From JABDLF01 sp041609715 (GTDB taxonomy: Bacteria; Pseudomonadota; Gammaproteobacteria; Steroidobacterales; JABDLF01), in the NCBI GenBank assembly GCA_041609715.1, contig JBFIQI010000063.1, positions 1 to 13,199 on the forward strand: a DNA stretch of 13,199 bases, given 5' to 3'. A program made the translations under genes and the position numbers. The notes beneath the pieces were generated by a model, which was not told the DNA's origin, ran no database searches, and saw only the letters and a list, made by a program, of their open reading frames with translations. Numbering within the stretch: the first letter of the stretch is position 1; each line of letters opens with the position of its first letter. Shown here one piece after another: positions 1 through 7,459 of the stretch.

Positions 1-1
1 C

Positions 2-619
2 GAAGAGGTCACGGAAATGCAGCGCACGGTGCGCGGCGAGGTCGTCTCCAGCACTTTTGACGAGCCGGCAACCCGCCACGTGCAGGTGGCCGAGATGGTT
101 ATCGAAAAAGCCAAACGACTGGTGGAACACAAGCATGACGTGGTCATCCTGCTGGATTCCATTACGCGTCTGGCGCGCGCTTACAACACGGTGGTGCCGA
201 GTTCCGGCAAGGTGCTCACAGGTGGCGTCGACGCCAACGCACTGCAGCGGCCAAAGCGCTTTTTTGGCGCGGCACGCAACATCGAGGAGGGTGGCAGCCT
301 GACTATTATCGCAACCGCGCTGGTGGAAACCGGTTCGCGGATGGACGACGTGATTTACGAAGAGTTCAAGGGTACCGGCAATATGGAATGCCACCTGGAC
401 CGACGCATCGCCGAGAAGCGTATTTTTCCTGCCATCAATATCAACCGTTCCGGTACGCGTCGCGAGGAACTGCTTACCAAGCCCGATGAGCTGCAAAAGA
501 TGTGGATTTTGCGCAAGCTGTTGCACCCGATGGACGAACTTGCGGCCATCGAATTTCTGCTGGACAAGATGAAGGAAAACAAAACCAACGTCGAGTTCTT
601 CGAGCAAATGAAACGCTGA
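2..619 (+). CDS. rho: Transcription termination factor Rho, C-terminal part (5' truncated by window edge)
   Basis: Rho is a hexameric RNA-dependent ATPase and helicase that ends transcription at factor-dependent sites. The open frame runs from base 2, beyond the first visible ATG at 17, so the gene is cut by the window edge. About 205 of the usual ~420 residues are visible, covering the C-terminal ATPase/translocation domain. Visible motifs are the Walker B strand and following segment (VVILLDSITRLARAYN), the Q-loop region (KVLTGGVDANALQRPKRFFG), the R-loop (EEFKGTGNMECHL) and the C-terminal EELQKMWILRK segment, all nearly identical to enterobacterial Rho. The protein ends in FFEQMKR and a TGA stop. 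The next gene starts 12 bases downstream on the same strand, with no intrinsic terminator between them. Identification is essentially certain. Confidence 0.98.
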   Translation, partial: EEVTEMQRTVRGEVVSSTFDEPATRHVQVAEMVIEKAKRLVEHKHDVVILLDSITRLARAYNTVVPSSGKVLTGGVDANALQRPKRFFGAARNIEEGGSLTIIATALVETGSRMDDVIYEEFKGTGNMECHLDRRIAEKRIFPAININRSGTRREELLTKPDELQKMWILRKLLHPMDELAAIEFLLDKMKENKTNVEFFEQMKR

Positions 620-631
620 CGAACTGCCGGC

Positions 632-1210
632 ATGCCAGTCAGTCTCCGCAATGTCATCGGCCTCTGGTTGGTGCTCCTGGCTACCGGTTGCGCGCATACC
701 GGGGTCGGTACCACTCAATCCCCCCAGACAATCGATCAACCGCCGGCGCCTGTTGCCAGTGGTGACGCCGCACCGGCTTGCAAGGACCAGGCCTTCCGGC
801 AGTTCGATTTCTGGATTGGCGAATGGGATGTGCTGGTAGCTGACGGCAGAAAGGCCGGCGACAACGTGATCACCTTGATCAACGACGGCTGTGGCTTGCT
901 GGAGAGCTACCGGACCGCAAGTGGCTATCGCGGCCACAGCGTCAATGCCTATGATGCCGCGCGGGGCGTCTGGCATCAGACCTGGATTGATAATGGCGGC
1001 CTGTTGCTCACCATTGAAGGCGGTATGCAGTCTGGCAGCATGGTGATGACCGGTACGCGCAAGCGGACTACTTCTCAGGGCGCAGTGCTGGATCGCATCA
1101 GCTGGACGCCGGCCGACGATGGCAGCGTGCGCCAGGTCTGGGAAGTGTCAGCAGACGACGGCGCAAGCTGGCGGCCGATTTTTGACGGTCGCTACCGGCG
1201 CAAGCCCTGA
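632..1210 (+). CDS. Predicted lipoprotein with DUF1579-like domain, unknown function
   Basis: This is a 192-residue protein of unknown function. Residues 1-20 look like a lipoprotein signal peptide: a short N-region with Arg6, a hydrophobic core GLWLVLLATG, then Cys20 in an ATGC lipobox. Residue +2 is Ala, which favours outer-membrane sorting. A Pro/Thr/Gln-rich linker (~21-48) leads to a globular domain (~50-190). That domain has the motif FDFWIGEWDV, an NDGCGLLES segment, and the repeated Trp/Gly pattern (WHQTWIDNGGLLL, SVRQVWEVSADDGASW, FDGRYRR) that I associate with DUF1579-type single beta-barrel proteins. That family assignment is from memory. The gene lies 12 bases after rho on the same strand and could be co-transcribed with it. 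The Shine-Dalgarno sequence is weak, which fits coupling. Its stop is only 7 bases from the stop of the convergent purD. Confidence 0.78.
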   Translation: MPVSLRNVIGLWLVLLATGCAHTGVGTTQSPQTIDQPPAPVASGDAAPACKDQAFRQFDFWIGEWDVLVADGRKAGDNVITLINDGCGLLESYRTASGYRGHSVNAYDAARGVWHQTWIDNGGLLLTIEGGMQSGSMVMTGTRKRTTSQGAVLDRISWTPADDGSVRQVWEVSADDGASWRPIFDGRYRRKP

Positions 1211-1217
1211 CACCCCC

Positions 1218-2510
1218 TCAGGCCACCGGGGCCTGTTCCCGGCGAATGGCCCGGTAGCCAATATCCTTGCGATAAAAACACTCAGAAAAGTTGATTGCCT
1301 CTGCGCCTTGGTAAGCCACCTCGGCAGCAGCGCTGACATTCTCACCCAGGCCCACCACGCAGAGCACCCGTCCGCCGCTGGTCACGATCCGGTCTTTTTC
1401 AATCCGGGTGCCGGCATGAAATACCTTCAGGTTCTCCCGGTCCTGCGGCAGGCCCGTGATGACCTGGCCTTTGGCATAGCCCTCAGGGTAACCGCCTGCC
1501 GCCAACACCACGCCCAGTGCGGCGCGCGGATCCCAGTCCACTGCCATCTGGTGGAGGCTGCCCGCCAGCGCTGCCTGGCAAAGCTCGGTCAAGGGGCTCC
1601 TGAGACGCATCATGATGGGCTGCGTTTCCGGGTCGCCAAAGCGGCAATTGAATTCCAGCACCTTGACTTCGCCAGCGGGAGAGATCATCAGCCCGGCATA
1701 AAGGAAGCCGACATAGGGTGAGCCCTCAGCGGCCAGACCTTGCACCGTTGGTCCCATGACCTCATCCATAATGCGCCTGTGCACAGCATCATCAACCACG
1801 GGTGCCGGTGAATAGGCGCCCATGCCACCGGTATTGGGGCCCCGGTCGCCATCGTCACGGGCCTTGTGGTCCTGGGAGCTGGCCAGCGGCAGTATATTTT
1901 TGCCGTCTACCATGGCAATGAAACTGGCTTCCTCGCCAAAGAGAAATTCTTCCACCACGATGCGAGTGCCTGCCTTGCCAAAACGCTGCTGACCGAGCAT
2001 CGCGGCGGCTGCGTCGCAGGCCTGTTCCGGATTATGGGCGATGATGACGCCTTTGCCGGCGGCCAGACCATCAGCCTTGACCACCAACGGGCCATCCTGC
2101 TGCTGGATCCACTCGCGGGCCTCGGCCAGCTCGGTGAAATTTCGATAGGCCGCAGTAGGGATCGAATGGCGTGCAAGAAAATCCTTGGTAAATGCTTTGG
2201 AACCTTCCAGGCGGGCAGCGGCTGCCGATGGGCCGAAGCAGGGCCGTCCCGCTGCAGCGAAACGATCGCAGATCCCGGCCACCAGGGGCGCCTCCGGCCC
2301 AACAATGGTCAGATCAATAGCCTCGTCGGCGGCAAACGCGAGCAGCGCATCGAGATCGCCCGCTTCGATGGCGACGTTCTCCACGCCGGTTTCCGCCGCA
2401 GTGCCTGCATTGCCCGGCGCCACATAAACCTTTTCGACTCGCGCTTCAGAGGCGACGCGCCAGGCCAATGCGTGCTCGCGCCCGCCGCCTCCGATTACCA
2501 AAACCTTCAT
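1218..2510 (-). CDS. purD: Phosphoribosylamine-glycine ligase (GAR synthetase)
   Basis: PurD joins 5-phosphoribosylamine to glycine using ATP, the second committed step of purine biosynthesis in the cytosol. The protein has 430 residues, the usual length. The N-terminal domain opens with MKVLVIGGGGREHALAW. The ATP-grasp segment includes GPLVVKADGLAAGKGV (~140-155), SSQDHKARDDGDRGPNTGGMG (~211-231, quoted here as the SSQDHKA and GPNTGGMGAYSP blocks) and the family signature CRFGDPETQP (289-298). The C-terminal domain contains GVVLAAGGYPEGY. The ATG start has GAGGA seven bases upstream (2518-2522). It is the last gene of the long minus-strand block and follows purH after 60 bases, the common purHD pair. 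It converges with the lipoprotein gene downstream of rho. No riboswitch or PurR-like operator is visible. Confidence 0.98.
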   Translation of the reverse strand: MKVLVIGGGGREHALAWRVASEARVEKVYVAPGNAGTAAETGVENVAIEAGDLDALLAFAADEAIDLTIVGPEAPLVAGICDRFAAAGRPCFGPSAAAARLEGSKAFTKDFLARHSIPTAAYRNFTELAEAREWIQQQDGPLVVKADGLAAGKGVIIAHNPEQACDAAAAMLGQQRFGKAGTRIVVEEFLFGEEASFIAMVDGKNILPLASSQDHKARDDGDRGPNTGGMGAYSPAPVVDDAVHRRIMDEVMGPTVQGLAAEGSPYVGFLYAGLMISPAGEVKVLEFNCRFGDPETQPIMMRLRSPLTELCQAALAGSLHQMAVDWDPRAALGVVLAAGGYPEGYAKGQVITGLPQDRENLKVFHAGTRIEKDRIVTSGGRVLCVVGLGENVSAAAEVAYQGAEAINFSECFYRKDIGYRAIRREQAPVA

Positions 2511-2570
2511 CTTTTGATCCTCGTATTCCGTGAGTCGCCGACCAGCGGAAGCGCAGTCACCAGGACTGGC

Positions 2571-4136
2571 TCAATGACGGAAGTGCCTCATGCCGGTGAA
2601 TACCATGGCGATATCATGTTCATTGGCGGCGGCAATCACTTCCTTGTCCCGTCGCGAACCGCCCGGCTGTATGACAGCGGTCACTCCATGCTCGGCGCCG
2701 GCATCAATGCCGTCGCGGAACGGGAAAAACGCGTCTGACGCCATGACCGAGCCCTTAACCGCAAAGCCATGGTCAGCCGCCTGCATGGAGGCCAGACGGG
2801 TGCTGTAAACCCGGCTCATCTGACCGGCGCCGATGCCGATGGTGGCCTGATCCTTGGCAAATACAATGGCATTGGACTTGACGAACTTTGCCACCTTCCA
2901 GGCAAACAGCAGATCGCGCATTTCATGTTCACCGGGGCGACGCTCGGTAACGACCTCAAGATCTTCCTGGCGCACCAGTCCGTCATCACGATCCTGCAAC
3001 AGTAAGCCGCCACCGACGCGCTTGAAGTCGTGTCCCGGCGTTCGCTCCATATCCCACCAACCGGTACTCAGAATCCGCAGATTCTGCTTTTCGGAAAGCA
3101 GTGCGCGTGCCTCGGGCGCAACTTCTGGCGCGAGGATGACTTCCGCGAACTGGTTTTTGAATATGGCTGCAACCGTGCGCTCATCCAGCGAACGATTGAT
3201 GGCAATGATGCCGCCGAACGCGGACACCGGATCCGCAGCGTGGGCGCGGCCATAGGCCGCCAGCACGTCCTCGTCGAGGGCCACACCACAGGGATTGGCA
3301 TGCTTGACGATCACGCAGGCCGGCTCATAAAACTGACGCACGCATTCCAGTGCGGCGTCTGCGTCGGCAATGTTGTTGAAGGAGAGCGCTTTGCCCTGTA
3401 TCTGGCTGGCTACCGCGATGCAGGCTTCGCCACTGTTGCGCTCGGTGTAAAAGGCGCCAGCCTGATGCGGGTTTTCTCCATAACGCAGGTCCATGCGCTT
3501 GTAAAACTGCTGGTTGAGCACTGCCGGCATGGAACTGTCGCTGCCGCTCGCGGGGTCGCGGCTCAGGTACGAAGAGATAAGCCCGTCGTAATGAGCGGTA
3601 TGGGCAAAGGCTCCAGCCGCGAGGCGTCGGCGTATGGCATCTGGAACCACCCCCTCGTGCTGGCGCAGCGCATCGATAACCACCGGATAATCGACAGGGT
3701 CGCTGACAACCGTGACCCAGCGATGATTTTTCGCTGCCGATCGCAACATTGCCGGCCCGCCGATATCAATCTGTTCTATGGCTTGTTCCAGCGTGCAATG
3801 CGGCGCGGCGGTGGTTTTTTCGAAGGGATACAGATTGACAACCAGCAGATCGATCGGGGTAATGCCGTGTTCCGCCATCACCCCGGCATCCTGCTCGCGC
3901 CGACCGAGGAGACCACCATGCACCGACGGATGCAGCGTTTTAACCCGGCCGTCCATGATTTCGGGAAATCCGGTAACCTGGGAGATGTCGGTGACCGGGA
4001 TATCGTGTTTGCGCAACAGTGCGGCAGTGCCACCGGTGGAGATGATCTCAATATCCAGCGCTACCAGGGACCGGGCAAATGCCTCGATGCCCTGCTTGTC
4101 CGAGACGCTTAACAGTGCTCGCTTGACGGGCTGCAT
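2571..4136 (-). CDS. purH: Bifunctional AICAR formyltransferase / IMP cyclohydrolase
   Basis: PurH catalyses the last two steps to IMP: formylation of AICAR from 10-formyl-tetrahydrofolate, then ring closure. At 521 residues it matches the normal two-domain length. The N-terminal IMP cyclohydrolase (MGS-like) domain spans ~1-195 and shows ALLSVSDKQGIEAFA, ISTGGTAALL and the motif VTGFPEIMDGRVKTLHP (54-70). The C-terminal AICAR transformylase domain (~205-521) shows MDLRYGENPHQ, the catalytic Lys-His in VKHANPCG (K278, H279), DPVSAFGGIIA, SNAIVFAKDQATIGIGAGQMSR (as the SNAIV and GIGAGQMSR blocks) and the C-terminal AMVFTGMRHFRH. The ATG start has a G-rich stretch (GGGGGA) just upstream. It lies 49 bases after fis and upstream of purD, so purine synthesis genes share the transcript direction of dusB-fis. 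Confidence 0.98.
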   Translation of the reverse strand: MQPVKRALLSVSDKQGIEAFARSLVALDIEIISTGGTAALLRKHDIPVTDISQVTGFPEIMDGRVKTLHPSVHGGLLGRREQDAGVMAEHGITPIDLLVVNLYPFEKTTAAPHCTLEQAIEQIDIGGPAMLRSAAKNHRWVTVVSDPVDYPVVIDALRQHEGVVPDAIRRRLAAGAFAHTAHYDGLISSYLSRDPASGSDSSMPAVLNQQFYKRMDLRYGENPHQAGAFYTERNSGEACIAVASQIQGKALSFNNIADADAALECVRQFYEPACVIVKHANPCGVALDEDVLAAYGRAHAADPVSAFGGIIAINRSLDERTVAAIFKNQFAEVILAPEVAPEARALLSEKQNLRILSTGWWDMERTPGHDFKRVGGGLLLQDRDDGLVRQEDLEVVTERRPGEHEMRDLLFAWKVAKFVKSNAIVFAKDQATIGIGAGQMSRVYSTRLASMQAADHGFAVKGSVMASDAFFPFRDGIDAGAEHGVTAVIQPGGSRRDKEVIAAANEHDIAMVFTGMRHFRH

Positions 4137-4157
4137 GCCATCCCCCGAAGTGCTTGC

Positions 4158-4179
4158 TGCGGGTGTTGTCCAGCCCGCA
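4158..4179 (-). other. Small hairpin in the fis-purH gap
   Basis: On the minus strand TGCGGG, a 10-base loop and CCCGCA form a perfect 6-bp GC-rich stem in the 49-base space between the fis stop and the purH ATG. No U-run follows, so it is unlikely to be an intrinsic terminator. It might stabilise or punctuate an RNA processing point between the fis and purHD portions, which is inference only. Confidence 0.35.
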
Positions 4180-4185
4180 CTGAGA

Positions 4186-4482
4186 TTAATCTAACAAACT
4201 GTATTGCTTGAGTTTTTTTCTCAGCGTACCGCGGTTTATCCCGAGTATGCCGGCGGCCTTGCTTTGATTACCGCGGGAATAGCTCATGACGGTTTTCAAT
4301 AAAGGCTTTTCCACTTCACCCAGGACCAGGTCGTACAGGTCGCCAGGCGAATGACCATTCAGGCGATCGAAGTAAGACTTGAGCGCGTCTTCGGTATGAT
4401 GTCGTAAGGGTTTTCGTTCCGACTTGAATTGGGTTTTTGTTTTTTTGGTAACGGGGCGTGTTTTCTTTTTCGCGACCACCAC
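4186..4482 (-). CDS. fis: DNA-binding protein Fis (nucleoid-associated, factor for inversion stimulation)
   Basis: Fis is a homodimeric nucleoid protein that bends DNA and activates stable-RNA promoters during fast growth. The C-terminal half is diagnostic: LKSYFDRLNGHSPGDLYDLV, then VEKPLL, then the helix-turn-helix YSRGNQSKAAGILGINRGTL followed by RKKLKQ, close to E. coli Fis. I place the start at a GTG (4480-4482), which gives 98 residues, exactly the E. coli length, with GGAG eight bases upstream (4491-4494). A second GTG at 4489-4491 also has a Shine-Dalgarno-like AGGA at spacing 8 and would give 101 residues. The farther ATG at 4539 would give 117 residues and overlap the end of dusB, so I disfavour it. 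The N-terminal ~28 residues are rich in Lys and Arg (AKKKTRPVTKKTKTQFK), unlike the tail of enteric Fis. It follows dusB by about 20 bases, the classic dusB-fis pair. Confidence 0.95.
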   Translation of the reverse strand: MVVAKKKTRPVTKKTKTQFKSERKPLRHHTEDALKSYFDRLNGHSPGDLYDLVLGEVEKPLLKTVMSYSRGNQSKAAGILGINRGTLRKKLKQYSLLD

Positions 4483-4501
4483 AGCTTGCACTCCGAATTT
4501 C

Positions 4502-5521
4502 CTATGCGGCCAGCTCACCCCTTTGAGCGAGGCCATCAAAGTAACGACTTGTCAGTTCTGTTTGTTCCCGGGCAGTTGCTACCCGAACTACTTGTTGCCG
4601 ATATTGTTCGGCTCCCATTCTTCCCCGGCAATACCAACCGAGGTGCTTGCGCGCAATCCTCACGCCCGCCTGTTCACCATAAAAGTGGTACAGATTTCGC
4701 AAATGGTCGAGCATGATATCACGGACTTCGGCGGGCGCCAGAGGGCCGAGTTCAGTCCCGGTCTGCAGGTAATGATCTATGTGTTTGAAAAGCCATGGCC
4801 GGCCCTGGGCGGCGCGACCAATCATCACGCCTGCGGCGCCCGTGTAATCCAGGATCCTGCGCGCCTTGGAGGGTGAATCGATGTCGCCATTGACAAAAAC
4901 CGGGATTCGAAGCTCGCGACAAATATCTCGAATGGTGTCGTATTCGGCCGCGCCCTTAAAGCGGCACTCGCGGGTACGGCCGTGCACGGCGAGTGCCTGA
5001 ACACCGCAATCTTCAGCAATCATCGCGACTTCAACACCGTTGCGCCGGGCGCGCGACCAGCCGGTGCGGGTCTTGAGGGTGACCGGCACATCGATGGCGT
5101 CCACCACGGCGCACAAAATTCTTCGCACATTATCGAGATCGCGCAGCAGGGCTGACCCTGCGTCCCGCCGACAAACTTTCTTCGCCGGGCAACCCATATT
5201 GATATCGATAATTTGGGCGCCACGGCGAACATTTTCCCGAGCGGCCGCAACCATCATCTGGGCATCGGCACCGGCTATCTGCACGACTCGCGGTTCTGCT
5301 TCACCAGCATGATCCATTCGCAGGCGGCTCTTGCGTGAATGCCACAGGCGCATGTCCGAGGTCACCATCTCCGATGCCGCAAGGCCAGCCCCCAGACGAC
5401 GCGCCAACTGGCGAAAAGGACGATCGGTAATGCCCGCCATGGGCGCAAGAGCCAGGCGATTGCTGAGCTGGTAGGGCCCGATACTCAGATTGGCGGGCGG
5501 CACTGGTACTTGCGAAGACAT
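4502..5521 (-). CDS. dusB: tRNA-dihydrouridine synthase DusB
   Basis: DusB is an FMN enzyme that reduces specific uridines in the tRNA D-loop to dihydrouridine with NADPH. With the ATG at 5521 the protein has 339 residues; E. coli DusB has 321. The TIM-barrel starts at LALAPMAGITDRPFR (~23-37). The catalytic Cys111 lies in DINMGCPAKKVCRRDAGSAL (107-124). FMN/RNA-binding motifs include PVTLKTRTGW, AVHGRTRECRFKG, FVNGDIDSP and GVMIGRAAQGRPW (231-243), followed by a helical C-terminal RNA-binding domain. The ATG shares its A with the TGA stop of the upstream zinc-ribbon gene (TGATG), implying translational coupling; an upstream GTG at 5545 lacks a Shine-Dalgarno sequence and would overlap that gene. 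The subfamily call DusB rests on linkage to fis and on similarity to E. coli DusB. Confidence 0.95.
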   Translation of the reverse strand: MSSQVPVPPANLSIGPYQLSNRLALAPMAGITDRPFRQLARRLGAGLAASEMVTSDMRLWHSRKSRLRMDHAGEAEPRVVQIAGADAQMMVAAARENVRRGAQIIDINMGCPAKKVCRRDAGSALLRDLDNVRRILCAVVDAIDVPVTLKTRTGWSRARRNGVEVAMIAEDCGVQALAVHGRTRECRFKGAAEYDTIRDICRELRIPVFVNGDIDSPSKARRILDYTGAAGVMIGRAAQGRPWLFKHIDHYLQTGTELGPLAPAEVRDIMLDHLRNLYHFYGEQAGVRIARKHLGWYCRGRMGAEQYRQQVVRVATAREQTELTSRYFDGLAQRGELAA

Positions 5522-6522
5522 CAATAAGCGCTCTCGTGGGCGCACAGGAGGCGGTTGTCCGCATCTCGCAGACAGGCGTCGATGCCGTAACTGACGGCGC
5601 CGGCGCCGGGGTCGACAATCAGGACACTGGCCTCCACAGTGGCGCCCGCCGCGATCAGGTCACCACTCTTGACGGCCCGGGGAAGATATTCCCCCGGGGC
5701 GAAGAAACGCTCGCCCAGAGGATCTCCCCAGCGATCCAGCAGGGTGATTCTCAGCAGCGGGAAGGGCTGCGCCCGCACGCCGGCATTGGCCAGATTGGCG
5801 CTGACCAGCAGTGCGCCCGGCACTTCGGGGTGATCGCTCACCCTGTCCTTGGCGACGCGGTAAGCCTGCACATCCCAGCGTTCGGGAATGGGGGCGCCGA
5901 GTCCGGAGTACAGTGATTTGATGTACGGTCCGAGGGCCGGGCTGCGCGCCAGGTCTTCGCGCCAGTGATGCATCGCCTGGCCGAGCAGAGCTATGCCTGC
6001 CAGCGCTGCCCCCAGCAGCCAGGGCCAGCGCGCCCGCGGTGCATCATCAGGCAATAGCCAGTCAGCGGTATCGTGAGTTTGGCCAGCGTCGGTTGCGACC
6101 TCATCATCGGTTTCCTCGGCCTCGCTTGCGCCAGCTTCCGCTGCAACGGGAGTTTCGTTGAGTCCCAATTCCTCAAGTTTCTGTTCCCAGCGGGATTGCT
6201 CTAGCGATTCCACCTCGTCGCTTGCGACAACCTCGCCATCCGGCTCCCAGCTTTGCTGTTCTTCGGTTTCCGCGGCTGCCTGATCTTCGAACAGATCCCC
6301 GGAGGCGGGCTCTGCTGCTTCAGCCTGCGGTGGATTTTCCTCTTGCGCCGCGCCCACAGTATGGGCCGCGGGCGGGTTGGCACTGGAGGGCAGCTCGGTG
6401 AGGCTGGCGAGAGCATTGAATACTCTGTCGCACTCCCCGCAGCAGACCTGCCCTTCAGCGGCTTTCAGATCATCCACCCCCAGTTCGAAGATGGTCTGGC
6501 ATTCGGGGCATTGCGTGTACAT
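5521..6522 (-). CDS. Zinc-ribbon / DUF3426 single-pass membrane protein, unknown function
   Basis: This 333-residue protein has no established function that I know of. Residues 1-35 form a treble-clef zinc ribbon of the MJ0042 type: YTQCPECQTIF supplies Cys5 and Cys8, and CCGECDRVFNA supplies Cys28 and Cys31. A long, strongly acidic, Ala/Glu/Pro-rich and probably disordered linker follows (~43-165). One transmembrane helix (WPWLLGAALAGIALLG, ~166-182) precedes a C-terminal DUF3426-like domain (~190-333) with the characteristic RWDVQAYRV and LRITLLDRWGDPLGERFFAP segments. The zinc ribbon would face the cytoplasm and the C-terminal domain the periplasm. Homologues commonly sit between prmA and dusB in gammaproteobacteria. 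The gene starts 5 bases after the prmA stop without a clear Shine-Dalgarno sequence, so it is probably translated by coupling, and its TGA overlaps the dusB ATG. Confidence 0.85.
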   Translation of the reverse strand: MYTQCPECQTIFELGVDDLKAAEGQVCCGECDRVFNALASLTELPSSANPPAAHTVGAAQEENPPQAEAAEPASGDLFEDQAAAETEEQQSWEPDGEVVASDEVESLEQSRWEQKLEELGLNETPVAAEAGASEAEETDDEVATDAGQTHDTADWLLPDDAPRARWPWLLGAALAGIALLGQAMHHWREDLARSPALGPYIKSLYSGLGAPIPERWDVQAYRVAKDRVSDHPEVPGALLVSANLANAGVRAQPFPLLRITLLDRWGDPLGERFFAPGEYLPRAVKSGDLIAAGATVEASVLIVDPGAGAVSYGIDACLRDADNRLLCAHESAY

Positions 6523-6527
6523 GGACG

Positions 6528-7448
6528 CTAACGGTCAAGTGGTGCAGCGTTCAGGCGCCGGCGACCTGCCAGCAACGCCCAGTCACCACGGCGGCCTGTC
6601 TGGGCCATGTCGAAACTCTGGGAAAATGCCTGTTGTACACCGTTGACCTGTTCCTGCAACAAGCCCGCCAGGGCGATGCGGCCGCCCGCTCTTACCAGCG
6701 CTGCAAAATCAGGCGCCAGTACCTTGAGTGGATTAGCCAGAATATTGGCCACCAGTATATCGGTTTCGACCCCGGCAAGCTGGCCCGGTGAGATAACGCG
6801 GATGCTGTTTTGCAAACCGTTCTGTTGCGCGTTGTCGCTTGTCGCCTGCAGTGCCTGGCCGTCGATATCGGTGGCCAGCACCGGGCGAGCTCCAAGGCGC
6901 GCTGCCGCCAAGGCCAGGATGCCGGAGCCACAGCCGTAATCGATTACGGAGCGACCAACGAGATCCTGGCGAGCCAGCCACTCCAGGCATAGTGCGGTGC
7001 TCGGATGGTTGCCGGTGCCGAAGGCCAGGCCGGGGTCGAGATTGACCACCAGCGAGCCATCTCCGTCCGGCGTTTCACCATCCTGACAAATCCACAGACG
7101 CTCGCCAAAACACATTGGGGCGAATGCGGCTCGCCACTCGTTGCTCCAATCGCGCTCCGTCAGTTTCGACATATAGATGCGCTGTGGATCGATGCCGATC
7201 CGCCGAGCCAGGCGCCGCCGCAGGTTGGTGCTTTCATCGGTATCAGCACTGTGAGCGGGCATATCGGCAAACAACGCCGACAGTCGAGTGCGTGTCCAGG
7301 TGGGGGTCTGGCCGGGCAGCGGCTCCAGCACCGGTTCATCACCCGCGTCTGTCAGGGTGACCGAGATCGCGCCCAGGGACTCGCAACAGGCCTGCACAGC
7401 CTCGGCGTCCAGTTCCTGCAATTCCAGGCTGAGTTCCAGCCAGGCCAT
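6528..7448 (-). CDS. prmA: Ribosomal protein L11 methyltransferase
   Basis: PrmA is a cytosolic SAM-dependent enzyme that trimethylates several amino groups of ribosomal protein L11. The product has 306 residues, slightly longer than the ~293 of E. coli. The N-terminal substrate-recognition domain (~1-95) starts MAWLELSLELQELDAEAV. The catalytic Rossmann domain has LDPGLAFGTGNHPSTALCLE (137-156), SAM motif I VIDYGCGSGILALAA (168-182), motif II TDIDGQALQATSDNAQ (193-208) and the N-[IL]-L-[AS]-NP-type motif NILANPLKVLAP (235-246). A short acidic insertion-like stretch around residues 120-132 (DGETPDGDGS) may account for the extra length. It starts 11 bases after accC and ends 5 bases before the zinc-ribbon gene. 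Linkage to accBC upstream and dusB-fis downstream matches the E. coli order apart from panF, which is missing here. Confidence 0.96.
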   Translation of the reverse strand: MAWLELSLELQELDAEAVQACCESLGAISVTLTDAGDEPVLEPLPGQTPTWTRTRLSALFADMPAHSADTDESTNLRRRLARRIGIDPQRIYMSKLTERDWSNEWRAAFAPMCFGERLWICQDGETPDGDGSLVVNLDPGLAFGTGNHPSTALCLEWLARQDLVGRSVIDYGCGSGILALAAARLGARPVLATDIDGQALQATSDNAQQNGLQNSIRVISPGQLAGVETDILVANILANPLKVLAPDFAALVRAGGRIALAGLLQEQVNGVQQAFSQSFDMAQTGRRGDWALLAGRRRLNAAPLDR

Positions 7449-7459
7449 GAGGGAGCCGT

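Noticed and set aside
1219..1235. Hairpin CAGGCC-ACCGG-GGCCTG at the purD 3' end, considered as a bidirectional terminator
   Set aside because: It lies inside the last purD codons and has no T-run on either strand, so it does not meet the pattern of an intrinsic terminator.
1119..1721. Open + strand frame spanning the lipoprotein/purD junction
   Set aside because: It overlaps the end of one real gene and the antisense of another, with no ribosome binding site or known motif.
2511..2570. The purH-purD gap, examined for a riboswitch or PurR operator
   Set aside because: Sixty bases are too few for a purine riboswitch aptamer with expression platform, and no PurR-like palindrome is visible; only a normal purD ribosome binding site is present.
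3030..4112. Long open frame of 360 codons on the + strand, antisense to purH
   Set aside because: It is a shadow frame opposite a well-conserved purH, with no recognisable motifs.
4483..4539. Fis start at the ATG at 4539 (117 residues)
   Set aside because: It would overlap dusB by 38 bases, while GTG starts with Shine-Dalgarno-like sequences give the usual family length.
5522..5545. N-terminal extension of dusB from a GTG at 5545
   Set aside because: It has no Shine-Dalgarno sequence and overlaps the upstream gene; the ATG at 5521 forms a TGATG coupling junction.
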